A DNA stretch of 27,859 bases from Usnea hakonensis (taxonomy: Eukaryota > Ascomycota > Lecanoromycetes > Lecanorales > Parmeliaceae). The stretch lies in the NCBI GenBank assembly GCA_013423325.1, contig BLJB01000490.1, positions 488 through 28,346 of the forward strand. Reading direction: 5' to 3'. This document shows positions 10,203 through 19,832 of this stretch, piece by piece. Positions within the stretch are counted from its first letter, which is position 1. Each line of letters starts with the position of its first letter. A model generated the notes under the pieces. That model searched no databases. It worked only from the letters and a program-made list of their open reading frames with translations, and was not told where the DNA came from. Made by a program: the position numbers and the translations under genes.

Positions 10203-10993
10203 CGAGTGCAGGATAGTAAACCAATCATAATTAACTCTTCTGAGTCTATTTAAATATACAACGGTCATTCTATAGAATTTCCCATGTAGGTGGGGAATAT
10301 GATTGCCTGCTAAGGTATTTGCCGAAAAAGGTAGGAGATACCTATCAACTATGGACTTAATTAGTTGAATATCTCTCGATAATTTTGTAGAGTAGTGCTA
10401 TGCATTGCCTCGATTGCCATATCACGCTTATTTTTCTGCTTGGCGAGGAATCTGTCAGGAACAATAGTCTTCGAACACATTATTGCTGTGTTCCAATAAA
10501 TAATCTATTAGACGTCTTCTTAATTCGGCGGCATAAATGTAGCTTCTTCACACGGTTGAGGGCAGGATCGAGTGTCGCTTGTTACGATTAACGCACTCCT
10601 TCCATGGCTGTCTCATTCAAGCTTCTCATAATTCAACAACGAGAACCCCCATAAAAAAATCTTAATTTCAAAGTTATTCTTCTAGCGGAGATCTAAAAAT
10701 TCGTAAATTAAAATCTTATTGTAAAGTTTGTTGTTTGGAAGTTATGATGTTGTGAAAGTAGCCATATTTGATGTTCTGCCAAGACACTTTAACCCCCCAG
10801 GCGCCAGACGATGGGAAGGTCTGTTTCATTTAGCTTCAATGATCCCGTTTGACCCTCATTGTGCGACTGCATCAGGGATCAGGTTTGCCGAGGAAGACAG
10901 CGCTGCTCACTTTTGCGTCAAATAGACCAGTCAATTGTGAACCAGATGGAAAGGCGGGTGGAAGAGATCGGACCGCAAGCATGATCATCCAGC
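10203..10993. other. AT-rich intergenic region
   Basis: About 790 bp, notably A/T-rich around 10620-10730, between the secreted-peptide gene and the monooxygenase 3' end. The short frames at 10400-10591 and 10728-10925 show no recognisable motif. Nothing else seen. Confidence 0.6.
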
Positions 10994-12894
10994 TTACTTA
11001 GACCTGTACTTTGCGATATACTCGTCCTTACAGTCTTTGAAATCGCTTGCGAGGCATGGTTCATCCGAGTCCTCCCACCAGCCCTTGCGATGAGAGGTCA
11101 AGCCAGCCTCGCATAATAATGTGTCCGTATACCAAACAAGATCTGTATGAAAATTAAGCCCATCGACGCCTCGCGACGGATATCTTCGTCTAGAAAAAGC
11201 ATTCATGTACGCGACTTCGCGCTGAGCTTGCTTAAATGGTGGTATGATTACGTGCTCATCCCAATATGCAGTTGCCCAGATGGCCTGAGCTTCGGCACCC
11301 CGAAAATTATTGGACAACCGAGCTCGCCCGAGGAAAATAATCGAAGTATCTGTCAAACATGCTATGCCGTGGTATAGTCTTGCCGGGGTGAGACTGGCAC
11401 CACTAATCGGCTTGCAGTCAGGAGGCGGCCTTGCGAGGATAGGATACTGTTTCGAGATTTGTCGGTCCGCTGCGTCCATAAGATCGTCCCAGCTCTGCCG
11501 TTCCTCTTCCGGGTCTTTGCAAGGATCGTGAGGCAGACCAAGTTCGAATACCTGTTTGGAGGAGAGAAAAGGATAAGTGGTATCCCAGCCTGTCCCACAG
11601 AGTAAAAGGTCCGTGGGCACTTCCCTTCCATCATCTAGGATGATGAACCTAGAGGTCGTAGTTGACAGGTCACTCCGGTAGACGTTCACTTTCTGGCTAA
11701 CAAGATCCCAAAAATCATCATGCTGGATCATCCCGATTGGACCATTTACCCAGAAAAACCTACCCCAAATAACATCAGCACCAGTACATATTAGGCTTCT
11801 AAAGACTGTGCTCACGAAGCCGTTGGCTCGAGTTCGCGAAAGCCGGGCAGAGCACCTTCTCTTTCTCTGTAATTGGCCCATGTCTTATAGCGACGATCAG
11901 CCGCAAATAATTTTGAGTCCAGATTCTCCCGTTCCGAAACTGCTCTGTGTAGCATCTGTGCCCACTCAGGCATAGGATGAAAGCCAGAAGGATTGAGCAG
12001 TGTAGCTTTCTGCGTTGCACCGGCTTCAGCGTTGTTCCTATACCTACCAGTTGTTGCAGGATTCATAAATATCCCGGGTCCTTCACCAGTCTTTCGAATG
12101 ATCCAGTTGACGTTCTTTCCGGCTTTAATCGAGCCATAGACCATGTCTGCCGCAGACTTACCTCCACCGAGGACTGTAATGTTCTTGTAAGCTGACGACG
12201 CTGCCAAGATTGCTCTCGACTGGACTCCAAAGTCTCTGTGATGTAATATCGGCGCCGTCAAATCGTGACTACGGGGTAATTGAGGCATAACTGGCGACGA
12301 GGTCAAACCAGAAGCCACCGCCAACTTGACGCAGTGGACACTTTGAGGCAGAGCTCCGCCGACCTGCAAAATCCAACCGCTACCACTCTTTTCGACGCTG
12401 CGGACCTCTGTATTGAGCCGTATTCGGCTCCGCAGCGGCCTGCCATTGTACACATGGCTATCAACGTACTCCTCGAGGTACTGGGTTACATGTTTAGCTT
12501 CAAACGTGTCGTGCAATTTGGGCGCATCCTTGGGGACTTCGAGAGCAACATCGGAGAGGGAAGTCATTCGCAGCGGGCTTTGTGCCCAAAAAGCGTCAAA
12601 TACTCTCTCTAAGCAAGAACAAATCAGGTCGGCGAGCTTGACGCCACTGTGACCGTTATACTGGTACACATGTTACATACCCGCGCTCCATACCCCACCA
12701 ATGCACCTGTCCTTTTCAAAGATCGCAAGTTGGCACTCGGGGTGTGTATCGAGATAGAATCGGGCAAAGGCGATGCCGGCTAAGCCTAAGTTAATAAGAG
12801 TCTTTAGCATGCCTTGCCGTGCATTGAACTTCTGAAGGCTACGGCACGACTTACCAGCCCCTATGATTGCAACATCTACTTCGGGATGTTCCAT
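10994..12894 (-). CDS. Flavin-dependent monooxygenase (FMO/dimethylaniline monooxygenase-like)
   Basis: Four exons on the minus strand: 12894-12855, 12785-12681, 12608-11816 and 11759-10994, giving 567 aa with all phases consistent. Introns are 69, 72 and 56 bp with donors GTAAGT, GTATGT and GTGAGC. Joining exons 1 and 2 creates the FAD Rossmann motif VAIIGAGLAGIAFAR, which the unspliced sequence lacks. Then come FEKDRCIGGVWSAE and VFDAFWAQSP, typical of N-hydroxylating or Baeyer-Villiger-like fungal FMOs. FEAKHVTQYLEEYVD resembles the FMO fingerprint region, ITVLGGGKSAADMV is the NADPH site, and DLLLCGTGWDTTYPFL is the conserved ATG/GTG-D motif. The start ATG at 12894 begins MEHPEVDVAIIG; an in-frame extension through the upstream microsatellite is rejected. 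Likely cytosolic or ER-associated, inserting oxygen into a small molecule of the local cluster; substrate unknown. Confidence 0.88.
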
Positions 12895-13007
12895 GACGGG
12901 AAGTAAGGGGAGGCTAGGGCGAGCGCCGGTCCGAGCCCCACTCGATGAAGAGGAAGGTGGAGAGAGATGGCGCTCCGAACTTCGCTCAATCGAGAGAGAG
13001 AAAGCGC

Positions 13008-13063
13008 GAGACAAAGAGACAAAGAGACAAAGAGACAAAGAGACAAAGAGACAAAGAGACAAA
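13008..13063 (+). repeat. 8-bp microsatellite, seven perfect GAGACAAA units
   Basis: Seven exact tandem copies of GAGACAAA, flanked by imperfect GA-rich sequence. It lies 114-169 bp upstream of the monooxygenase start, so it is in its promoter or 5' leader and reads as a pyrimidine tract (TTTGTCTC) on the gene's strand. Confidence 0.95.
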
Positions 13064-13933
13064 GAGAGGAAGAGAGAGACGGATCGGTGGCTTGCCCACC
13101 GATTCCCATATACCTATGCGTAGGAGTGGCAGAGTCAGTACAACTCTTTAGTCAGGCGGTGATCGTCCCTCTTATCTTAATTGCGCGAGCAGGGTGTGAC
13201 CGATGTTACCTTACGCGGGGAACACGGAACGCGGAACGCGGGAAGGTGGAGGCGCTGATAAGAACGGGCGAATGGAAAAACGTCCTAGTCAGGATAACGC
13301 ATGGATCATCATCCACACTAAAGTATGAGGTATGCAATCTTATCCGTGCATCAAAGGCTAGGTAGATGTACATACAGTATGTAAGGAATCCTAGTTAACC
13401 ACCACTCTCTGCTTAGTGACGATCTTTTAGGCTTGAGACCACACTCATCAAGGCAGCTTTCTCATTTGTATTGCGATGCAGCCTTGACCTGCACATGATC
13501 CACACCTGCGGGCTCGTGCTTTTGGACCTTCCTATACCAGCAAAGCACTACCACCCACCACAAGGGTTCGCAAGAATGCATGTCAGACTTCACGAGTCAA
13601 TGGTTGAATTTTTGCGACCCTGCGCCGCAGCCCCCTAGAGCCCCTGCCTATCGTCGTGTGTTGAATGCTTCCTCGATCCTTAAATGCGATAGGAACGCTT
13701 GCGACACATTTGTGATTTGCTACAGTCAAACACATCGAGTGAGGGCCCGTCCGGCTCGTGTGGACTGTGGATCAGCGACATTCTCCATTGAAAAGCCTCT
13801 ACGGAATTGGTTTTCGTCGTCGGAGCAGACACTTTCAGCGCAGCCTTGACCGTTGATTGTCGATTGTGCAGACCTTCATCCCATTCATACTCTTGTTGGT
13901 GTGTGAATAGCAATTATTAGTCACTCGAGCATA
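13064..13933. other. Intergenic region upstream of divergent monooxygenase and rhodopsin-domain genes
   Basis: Divergent promoter region of about 870 bp (about 1 kb including the microsatellite). The frame at 13580-13849 has no recognisable motif. A CG-containing short repeat (GGAACACGGAACGCGGAACGC) is present near 13219-13239. No TATA box could be assigned with confidence. Confidence 0.5.
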
Positions 13934-15451
13934 ATGCCCGCCATTCAAGATCTACGGGTCCATGCTTCGCTCGTCATCGCCGAGGGCGCGATTCTTATTT
14001 TTGTCTGCTCAGTGATGGTTTGTCTGCGCTTTTACGCGCGAAGAATCTCAGGATCTAGCTATGGGTTGGACGACTGCGCCATCGCAGCAGCTCTCGTGAG
14101 TCTCAGCTGTCAAAATATGACATCTTGCTCCAACGAAACCGCTTATACTGCGCGACAGCTTTTCGTGATTGGGATGGCAGTCACTCTTATCGCAGGTTCG
14201 AAGTATCGCCCTTCCACCGTGACACGAGACTCATTTTCGTGTAGAAACGAGCTTGAAAGGACTTGGCTACGCGAGTTCTGAGGGAGACGCAGGGCGTAGA
14301 CATCCTGATGCCAACGTTGTGAGTATCATCTCATCCATCTGGCTAACCACGCTGACAGCAGTAGGCTGGTTGGCCCGGCGAGCTCATTCAAGTGCCTGCG
14401 CTAGGCTGCATCAAATTGAGCTTCCTCCTTCTCTACCGGCGTGTGTTTACGAATCGCGTTGCGCGTCGATTCAGCTGGGCGAATTGGTTTATGATTGCCA
14501 TCATTACGGCGTGGATGATCGGATACTTCTTCACATTACTCTTCCTCTGCCGAACTGATTTCAAGGCGTACTGGACCAGCTCTACCACAGAGGCGGACGA
14601 CTGTCTCCCAACGAAGCCTGTTCATCTTGGCTATGCTATCTCGGACGTTATTACGGATGTGTTGACGATTCTTCTCCCGATTCCGGAAGTATAGCAGAAT
14701 ACCCACCAAATGCCAGCGCAGATGACTGACCGAATTGCAGATCTGGAAGCTCCACTTGCCCACTCGTCGCAAGTTTGCCATCACGGGCGTATTCGGGCTC
14801 GGCGCAGTGTAGGTCTTGAATTCAACGCAGAGGAATCATGCGAGCTCACTCCTCGAACAGTACCATTGCCATGTCCATCATTCGCATGGTCATCTACTAC
14901 AAAGCGCTCACAGGTTCGCCTTCCTCTATGTATTCTCTTTCATTTTCCTTGCTGACCTAGTCGCAGTCCAATTCGACCCGGATGCCGACTTTGAATGTAC
15001 AGTCTAAGGCCCCCCTCTCTATTCCTCTGCCATTCCCCCTCACTGATCCTCCCTTGCAGATATTACCACCCTGACCTCCTACTTCTCCTTGCTCGAGGCC
15101 GGTCTCGGTCTCTGCGCCGCCTGCTTGCCGGTCCAGTACGGCCTCCTCCGCTCCGAAAAGGTCCTCAGTATTTTGCGAAGTATTTACAGCCTTGCAACGC
15201 TTGGCTCGCGCGGATCCAGGGGCAGTGGGAACTCGCGCAGATCTGGTGCTCGGTCCTTCCGTTTGCGCGACCCTACACCGGGCAACAAGAGCGGCTCCCA
15301 GTCGTCCGAAATAGACGTCCCGCTGCCGACCCATGCGGCCGCGGCCGCGGGGCATGAAGCCAGCCATTCGGAGCTCGAGATGGGGAATTTGCAGAACACA
15401 CAAGGAATTATGGTTACAAAAAGCTTTGATGCGTCGGATCATGTGGTATAA
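13934..15451 (+). CDS. Fungal rhodopsin-domain integral membrane protein
   Basis: Eight exons, all in phase: 13934-14095, 14159-14195, 14245-14318, 14365-14688, 14741-14808, 14861-14913, 14967-14996 and 15060-15451, giving 379 aa. Helix 1 (LVIAEGAILIFVCSVMVCLRFYARR) is followed by GLDDCAIAAAL, the conserved D-D loop of this family. Exon 4 has CIKLSFLLLYRRVF, then WFMIAIITAWMIGYFFTLLF, a Cys-containing loop (ADDCLP) and SDVITDVLTILLPIPE. The splice to IWKLHLPTRRKFAITGVFGLGA and then VTIAMSIIRMVIYY restores the family's IW-L and SIIR motifs. The last helices (LTSYFSLLEAGLGLCAACLPV) precede a polar Ser/Ala-rich cytoplasmic tail of about 90 residues. The family is large in Pezizomycotina, has seven helices, and its function is mostly unknown; some members occur near secondary-metabolite or effector loci. 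Introns are 46-63 bp. Confidence 0.88.
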
Positions 15452-15953
15452 GAACGGCGTAGGAAAGAGCGTATCTAGTACGGAGTGGATCTGGCAGATC
15501 TTTTGATGTCTTGGTATGAACCTGATCTATGGTATATATGTAGGAAAAGATCTACAGAGCTCAGTGGAATATTGACGTAGGCATCAGCTCTGCCAAGCCC
15601 AATTCAAGTGACCGAGGTATGCAATATTAGGTAGTCTGATATGGCTCACTTCCCACATGAAGTCATTCACCTGCGCTATTATATCGCTCCTTGGCTTTCG
15701 ATCTAATAATTTACACATCGATCACGCCTAAAGTTAAATCACTAGCAGTGAAGTCACGGATGTATAAAGTAAGCTTTGATCTATATCTTAAATAAATGTG
15801 CAAATTAGTGAAATGGCTATAAGTCTGAGAAGACGCCGTCGGCTTCAGTAATCATTGTTTAAGGCCGTTACTTGGACTCATCATGGACACGACTCCTGAA
15901 ACATAGTCGGCTTTCAGACATGTTACAGGATCATCGCCCTTAGACTTGGTCCC
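15452..15953. other. Intergenic region between convergent genes
   Basis: About 500 bp of AT-rich sequence between the convergent 3' ends of the rhodopsin-domain and pyrroline-carboxylate-reductase-like genes. No ORF or repeat recognised. Confidence 0.65.
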
Positions 15954-17107
15954 TTAATCTCGCTCTCCCAGGGTCCCAGCCGCGGTAAATATCTCCGTCA
16001 TGGACTTCCTGAGCGCTTCTGCGACTTTCATCTGGTCCAATGCGTTTAGCCCCTGTCTTGTTGCGCCCCCTTCTGTAGCGACGTCCTTGCGAATCTCCTC
16101 AGGCTGCTGCCCTGCCAGCAGCAAATCCGCTGTCCCTCGAGCAGCATACGCTGCCATGCGCAGTGCATGGTTTTCTAGTGTTCCACCATAAGTATCTATA
16201 GCGACAGCGCCATCACTTGTAGCGATTGCTTCAATCAGTGTGGCAAAAAGAGCGGGTGTCGCTGCACAGAGTGAAGCACCGTTGTCCATTAGGGCTTCAG
16301 GGAGCCACTCGGTAGCTCCGATGTGCTCGAAGAGGTTACCAATCAGAGAGTGCTCTGCTGTGAGTAGGTCTGCACCCGAAGGATTTCGGGTGTTCGCAGT
16401 GTTGTTGGCGGTTGGCCCAGGTTTCGAGCTCGGCAATGACAGAACTGTCATAGATTGTTTGAAACGTGCAGCTATGTTAGGGATGGCGCGGACGACTTCA
16501 CAACGCTCCTCCACGACCTGCCCGGCCGACTGGGTGGTGTTACTAGAACTGTGTAGCAATTGCTTCAGCTGCGTAGTTGCCACTCCGCCCAAGAGGCTCA
16601 CGAGTATCTTCTTACATTCGTGCTCCAGGAGAGCTGAACGTACATCCGGCTTGCCCAGAATATCCTGGACACTGTTCGACTTACACCCCAGTATCACAAT
16701 ATCGGCCTCTCGTACGGCGCGTGCATTTTCTTCTTGTAGAAGCACTACTATTTCTGGATGTTGGTCGGAACCATGAGACTTTGAGGGAGAGGGAAGCACG
16801 GATTGAAGCTTCTGCTGGATGCTCTGGGCGCTCGAAGTAGACCTGACTGTGGCAAGAACGCGAGAAACCAACGGCGTGGGAGGATCTGTATCTACCTCGG
16901 ACTTCGATAATAGCCCTTGGAGTACCGCAGTTCCAAGCTTGCCTTCAGTCGCGTAAGTTTATTAGCAGATTGTCCACTGCCAATAAATAGCCCTGAAGAG
17001 TTGACTTGTTACTTTGTTGTAATACGACGAGACTTACCACAGCCGAGTACAGCAAGAGTGATGCTCGCCTGCGCTTCTAATGCCGATTGGGATAGAGTGA
17101 TGGTCAT
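15954..17107 (-). CDS. Pyrroline-5-carboxylate reductase-like protein
   Basis: Two exons on the minus strand, 17107-17038 and 16942-15954, with a 95-bp intron (GTAAGT donor), giving 352 aa. Splicing creates the dinucleotide-binding motif ITLAVLGCGKLGTAVLQGLL, split by the intron. Downstream are ADIVILGCKSNSV, KILVSLLGGV, VVRAIPNIAARF (family consensus R-x-M-P-N) and, near residue 315, EGGATRQGL, the counterpart of the PGGTT-x-GL substrate motif of ProC/Pro3. It is longer than housekeeping enzymes (about 270-320 aa), mostly through a Ser/Asn-rich insert around SKPGPTANNTANTRNPSG. The RxMPN and PGGTT motifs deviate from consensus, so it may be a paralogue serving specialised metabolism (NADPH-dependent imine reduction) rather than the main proline enzyme. 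Confidence 0.85.
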
Positions 17108-17348
17108 GGTTGCAAGCTGCAATCGAGGCACTGCCGGTTGAGTCTTGGATGAGTTGAGAGGATGTGGATCCGTGTGTGGTAGTTTCAAAGTGCGTTGGAT
17201 CCCAAGGAGCTTCGAGCATATGTTTCAATATCGCTGTCAGAGACTGGAATAGGGTCTGAATAAGCGATTCCTAGTATAAATGGAATATTAGCTACGATTC
17301 AAGTTTTACTCATGGTGGAGGTGATCATTCATGCGAGATCGGTTGTGA
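17108..17348. other. 5' flank of the reductase-like gene, up to the transposon insertion
   Basis: The reductase-like gene starts at 17107 and the Tc1 element's target duplication begins at 17349, so the insertion lies about 240 bp upstream of the start codon. The transposon has therefore cut into the promoter region or displaced distal promoter elements. No other feature seen. Confidence 0.6.
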
Positions 17349-17350
17349 TA

Positions 17351-17377
17351 CAGTACTAAACCAAAAGTTTTTAGCCG
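17351..17377 (+). repeat. Left TIR of the Tc1 element
   Basis: Begins CAGTACTAAACC and continues with the core shared with the right end; TA immediately precedes it. Confidence 0.9.
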
Positions 17378-17507
17378 CACCCACCCACATCAAAAACACA
17401 TAATATTCAAAAATTGATTACTCCATAACGAAAAGTCGGAAACACTTGTAGCTTCGCATAGTAGTTGTAGTATAGTAGTACATAAAGTCCCCGGTCTAGT
17501 TTTCTTC

Positions 17508-18599
17508 TCAATACTTCGTATACCAGCCTTCGGCGTCAATACATGCTTTCACCCTCCTAGGCATACTCTGAACCAAATCATTCAATATATCCTCGTCAAT
17601 CATATGCCATGCCCGTTCCAAAGCCTCCCAAAGCTTGTCCCGAACCGTATCAGCACTACCACCCTCTTGATCAATACCGGGATTCACCTGGTAGACCAGT
17701 TTCTTCAGCCGAAACCAGAGGTGTTCAATTGGATTCAGATCCGGGCTATATGGTGGCCATTCCAGTACATCAATGCCCATATCTTCAAGCCATTTACGTA
17801 CCGCTTTGGCCGTATGGATTGGAGCATTGTCTTGCATAAACAATAGGCCAGGTTCCCAGATCGTTTCCATATTTTCTTCTAAAACCTCCAGGTACGATAC
17901 GGCCGTATACCCCCCTCGTTTGGCATTAGGATCACCCGTCATACGTACGAGATTCGCCCTTTCACGGCCCCAAAACGCAGCCCATACCATAATACTAACA
18001 CCCTTCCCTTTTTTATATGGTTGGATCATATCCTTTTGCCACTTTTCGCTTGCTAATCGGAACACCCAAGTACGTTCTTTACCGGTACCCCGCTCCACTG
18101 AGCACTCGTCCGACCAGATCACTTTAAACCATTGTTCCACTGTCCAAGCTTCTCGTTCTTTACACCAAGCAAGCCTCTTAGCTGCTACTTCTTCTGTAAG
18201 AAGCGGGCGCTTTTTTGCTAGCCAATTAGTGAGACCGTAGGCCTTGATCTCCCGGTAGAGGGTATTTCGGTGAACGGTAATAGATAACTGCTCAGCGAGC
18301 TGCCGATAGTTGATCTTCGGATCTCGGCGTACGATTCTTATAAGATGACGTCTTTGACGGTCAGTCAACTTCTTAGGACGGCCGGATCGAGGTGCATCGT
18401 CGCCGTTCTCGTTATAGATCGTAGTAGAAAGGGTATATTTAACGCGTCCTAAAGTGGTATTGAGATCCTTTGCGATTTGAGGCTTTGGAGTACCGGAAAG
18501 ACGGTGTCCGAGGATAACACCTCGCTGGAAGGGAGTTAAGTGCTTGTTCGGCTGGATATTACCACTTTTAGGAGCTAATGGTGTACGTAGTTGATTCAT
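17508..18599 (-). CDS. Tc1/mariner transposase, DD34E, intact
   Basis: 363 aa starting at the ATG at 18599 (MNQLRTPLAPKSGN). The frame stays open upstream but runs out through the TIR, so that extension cannot be native. Two helix-turn-helix modules lie in the N-terminal third (TPFQRGVILGHRL..PQIAKDLN and LTDRQRRHLIRIVRRDP..QLAEQLSIT), joined by a GRPKKLT linker, the GRPR-like AT-hook motif. The catalytic triad is complete: VIWSDECSV, FMQDNAPIHT and NPIEHLW, with exactly 34 residues between the second Asp and the Glu. The conserved WPPYSPDLNPIE block is present. No stop or frameshift was found. It cuts and pastes the element at TA sites. Confidence 0.93.
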   Translation of the reverse strand: MNQLRTPLAPKSGNIQPNKHLTPFQRGVILGHRLSGTPKPQIAKDLNTTLGRVKYTLSTTIYNENGDDAPRSGRPKKLTDRQRRHLIRIVRRDPKINYRQLAEQLSITVHRNTLYREIKAYGLTNWLAKKRPLLTEEVAAKRLAWCKEREAWTVEQWFKVIWSDECSVERGTGKERTWVFRLASEKWQKDMIQPYKKGKGVSIMVWAAFWGRERANLVRMTGDPNAKRGGYTAVSYLEVLEENMETIWEPGLLFMQDNAPIHTAKAVRKWLEDMGIDVLEWPPYSPDLNPIEHLWFRLKKLVYQVNPGIDQEGGSADTVRDKLWEALERAWHMIDEDILNDLVQSMPRRVKACIDAEGWYTKY

Positions 18600-18660
18600 T
18601 ATATGGTAGGAAGAAGGAGGTAGATTCGCGAAATCCGAAAAAACGCGATTTTTCGCGAAT

Positions 18661-18687
18661 CGGCTAAAAACTTTTGGTGGGGCACTG
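18661..18687 (-). repeat. Right TIR of the Tc1 element
   Basis: Reverse complement reads CAGTGCCCCACC followed by the shared core; TA follows at 18688-18689. Confidence 0.9.
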
Positions 18688-18689
18688 TA

Positions 18690-19385
18690 GTGCACCTCCG
18701 ACGCTTCTCCGACGACCGCGGCGTGAGCTTAACCCGGTAATGTAATTACGGCCTTGTTATATCAGCGGATAGACTGATAAATGGCGCAATTGCTGGGGAT
18801 TGGCTTCAAAAAATCTGATACCTACAATTTAAGATTTGTATTCGTGCAAGCTACCTGGTTATATCGTCTGTACTCTCTCCGGTGACTCTCCGCTGCACTA
18901 AGAGTGCTGTAGTACAGTCAGTTATCGCTAGAGTCGACCTGCGGCTTCCTAGGAAATTCGCTTGGCATTGCGGCTCATTCCCCCGCATTCTCCGTCATCA
19001 TGCAGAAAGCTGTAGAATTCTTGGGCAAAGGTTACCACATCTGTTCAGCAGCGATGCAGCAACTACGAATACTATTTATGATTCCGCAGCCCACTCTTTC
19101 CAAGCGTCTGAGTATATCACTTAGCTCGATTTCGGCTGCGAATAAGCAAAACCTGCGAAGCGTACCGGACGTAGATGGTCAAGTTGACCACGGAAGCAGC
19201 CAATTGTAGGTAAAGCCATACCAGATTACTTCCATACCTTGGTAGGAACTGACAAAGAAGGCTTTAGATAATCCAAACACTATAGCTCTACCGTGTCAGA
19301 CCCTATCTTCGAAGAGTCCTAGTCTCCAACTTTTGCGGGCTTTCGCAAAACGATATTCTCGAACACGTAGGAATCCAATGCCATT
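18690..19385. other. Intergenic region, no gene recognised
   Basis: About 700 bp right of the Tc1 element. Plus-strand frames at 18882-19124 and 19000-19209 lack motifs and plausible codon structure. It contains the upstream region of the ORF at 19386. Confidence 0.55.
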
Positions 19386-19832
19386 ATGAGCACCATAACG
19401 TCCAGAGGCACATCTCACAAGAGTCTGATGGAGGCGATCACTCTTTTACACATGCTAAACGAATGTCCGGAAAGTCCAAAAGACAATCAGCAGTCACAAT
19501 CACTTTCAGTACTATCGAGCATATACCAACTACCCTTCCGGCGTGAAAAGCAGATTGTGGAAAATTTGGCGTTCTTGTCAGCCACTACAAATGACTCGGC
19601 TAGGGTTATGGCGGTCTGCCTTGAGGAAGCTCGTGATCGTGGCAGCTGTATAATCCGATTGACTTCGAACACTGGTGACATTGATGAGGTAGTGCTTGGG
19701 TTCAAGATTTCATTCTCTCGCCTTTGGAATGGTATCGTTCAGCTGTATCTGCCCACCCTTGTAGTGCTTGACGATTCTCTGTATCCTGGCATTGTTCCAC
19801 CTGCCGCCGCCAGAATGCCACCCACTGCTTAG
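19386..19832 (+). CDS. N-terminal fragment of a conserved-looking fungal hypothetical protein
   Basis: ATG at 19386. The first about 108 residues read like a real domain: HKSLMEAITLLHMLNE, SLSVLSSIYQLPFRREKQIVENLAFLSAT and VMAVCLEEARDRG..IIRLTSNTGDIDEV. This resembles a fungus-specific family of unknown function that I recall but cannot name. From about 19702 the frame runs antisense through the last exon of the convergent coiled-coil gene, so the C-terminus (about 40 residues) is probably not native. Either the gene is truncated there, or an intron that I did not find begins near 19700. Confidence 0.45.
   Translation: MSTITSRGTSHKSLMEAITLLHMLNECPESPKDNQQSQSLSVLSSIYQLPFRREKQIVENLAFLSATTNDSARVMAVCLEEARDRGSCIIRLTSNTGDIDEVVLGFKISFSRLWNGIVQLYLPTLVVLDDSLYPGIVPPAAARMPPTA

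Larger units (their letters stand above)
17351..18687 (-). mobile_element. Complete Tc1/mariner DNA transposon (1337 bp)
   Basis: Terminal inverted repeats start CAGT at both ends. They share CCAAAAGTTTTTAGCCG and match at 23 of 27 positions. They are flanked by TA on both sides (17349-17350 and 18688-18689), the expected Tc1/mariner target duplication. The element encodes one uninterrupted DD34E transposase on the minus strand. Mismatches between TIRs are confined to the outer bases of the left copy. Confidence 0.9.

Noticed and set aside
12673..13062. In-frame N-terminal extension of the monooxygenase through the microsatellite (LCLFVSLS repeats)
   Set aside because: The hydrophobic repeat is a translation of the tandem repeat. 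The Rossmann strand starts right after the ATG at 12894, as is usual, and the frame also reads through intron 1.
14957..15442. 161-codon minus-strand open frame
   Set aside because: Antisense to the last two exons of the rhodopsin-domain gene, whose splicing and membrane helices are convincing; the frame is Gly/Arg-rich as expected for a GC-rich shadow.
16240..16776. 178-codon plus-strand open frame
   Set aside because: Shadow of the reductase-like gene on the other strand; no own motifs.
18600..18695. Longer transposase start at 18695
   Set aside because: It begins with GTG outside the transposon end (18687) and reads through the TIR; the first ATG inside the element is at 18599.
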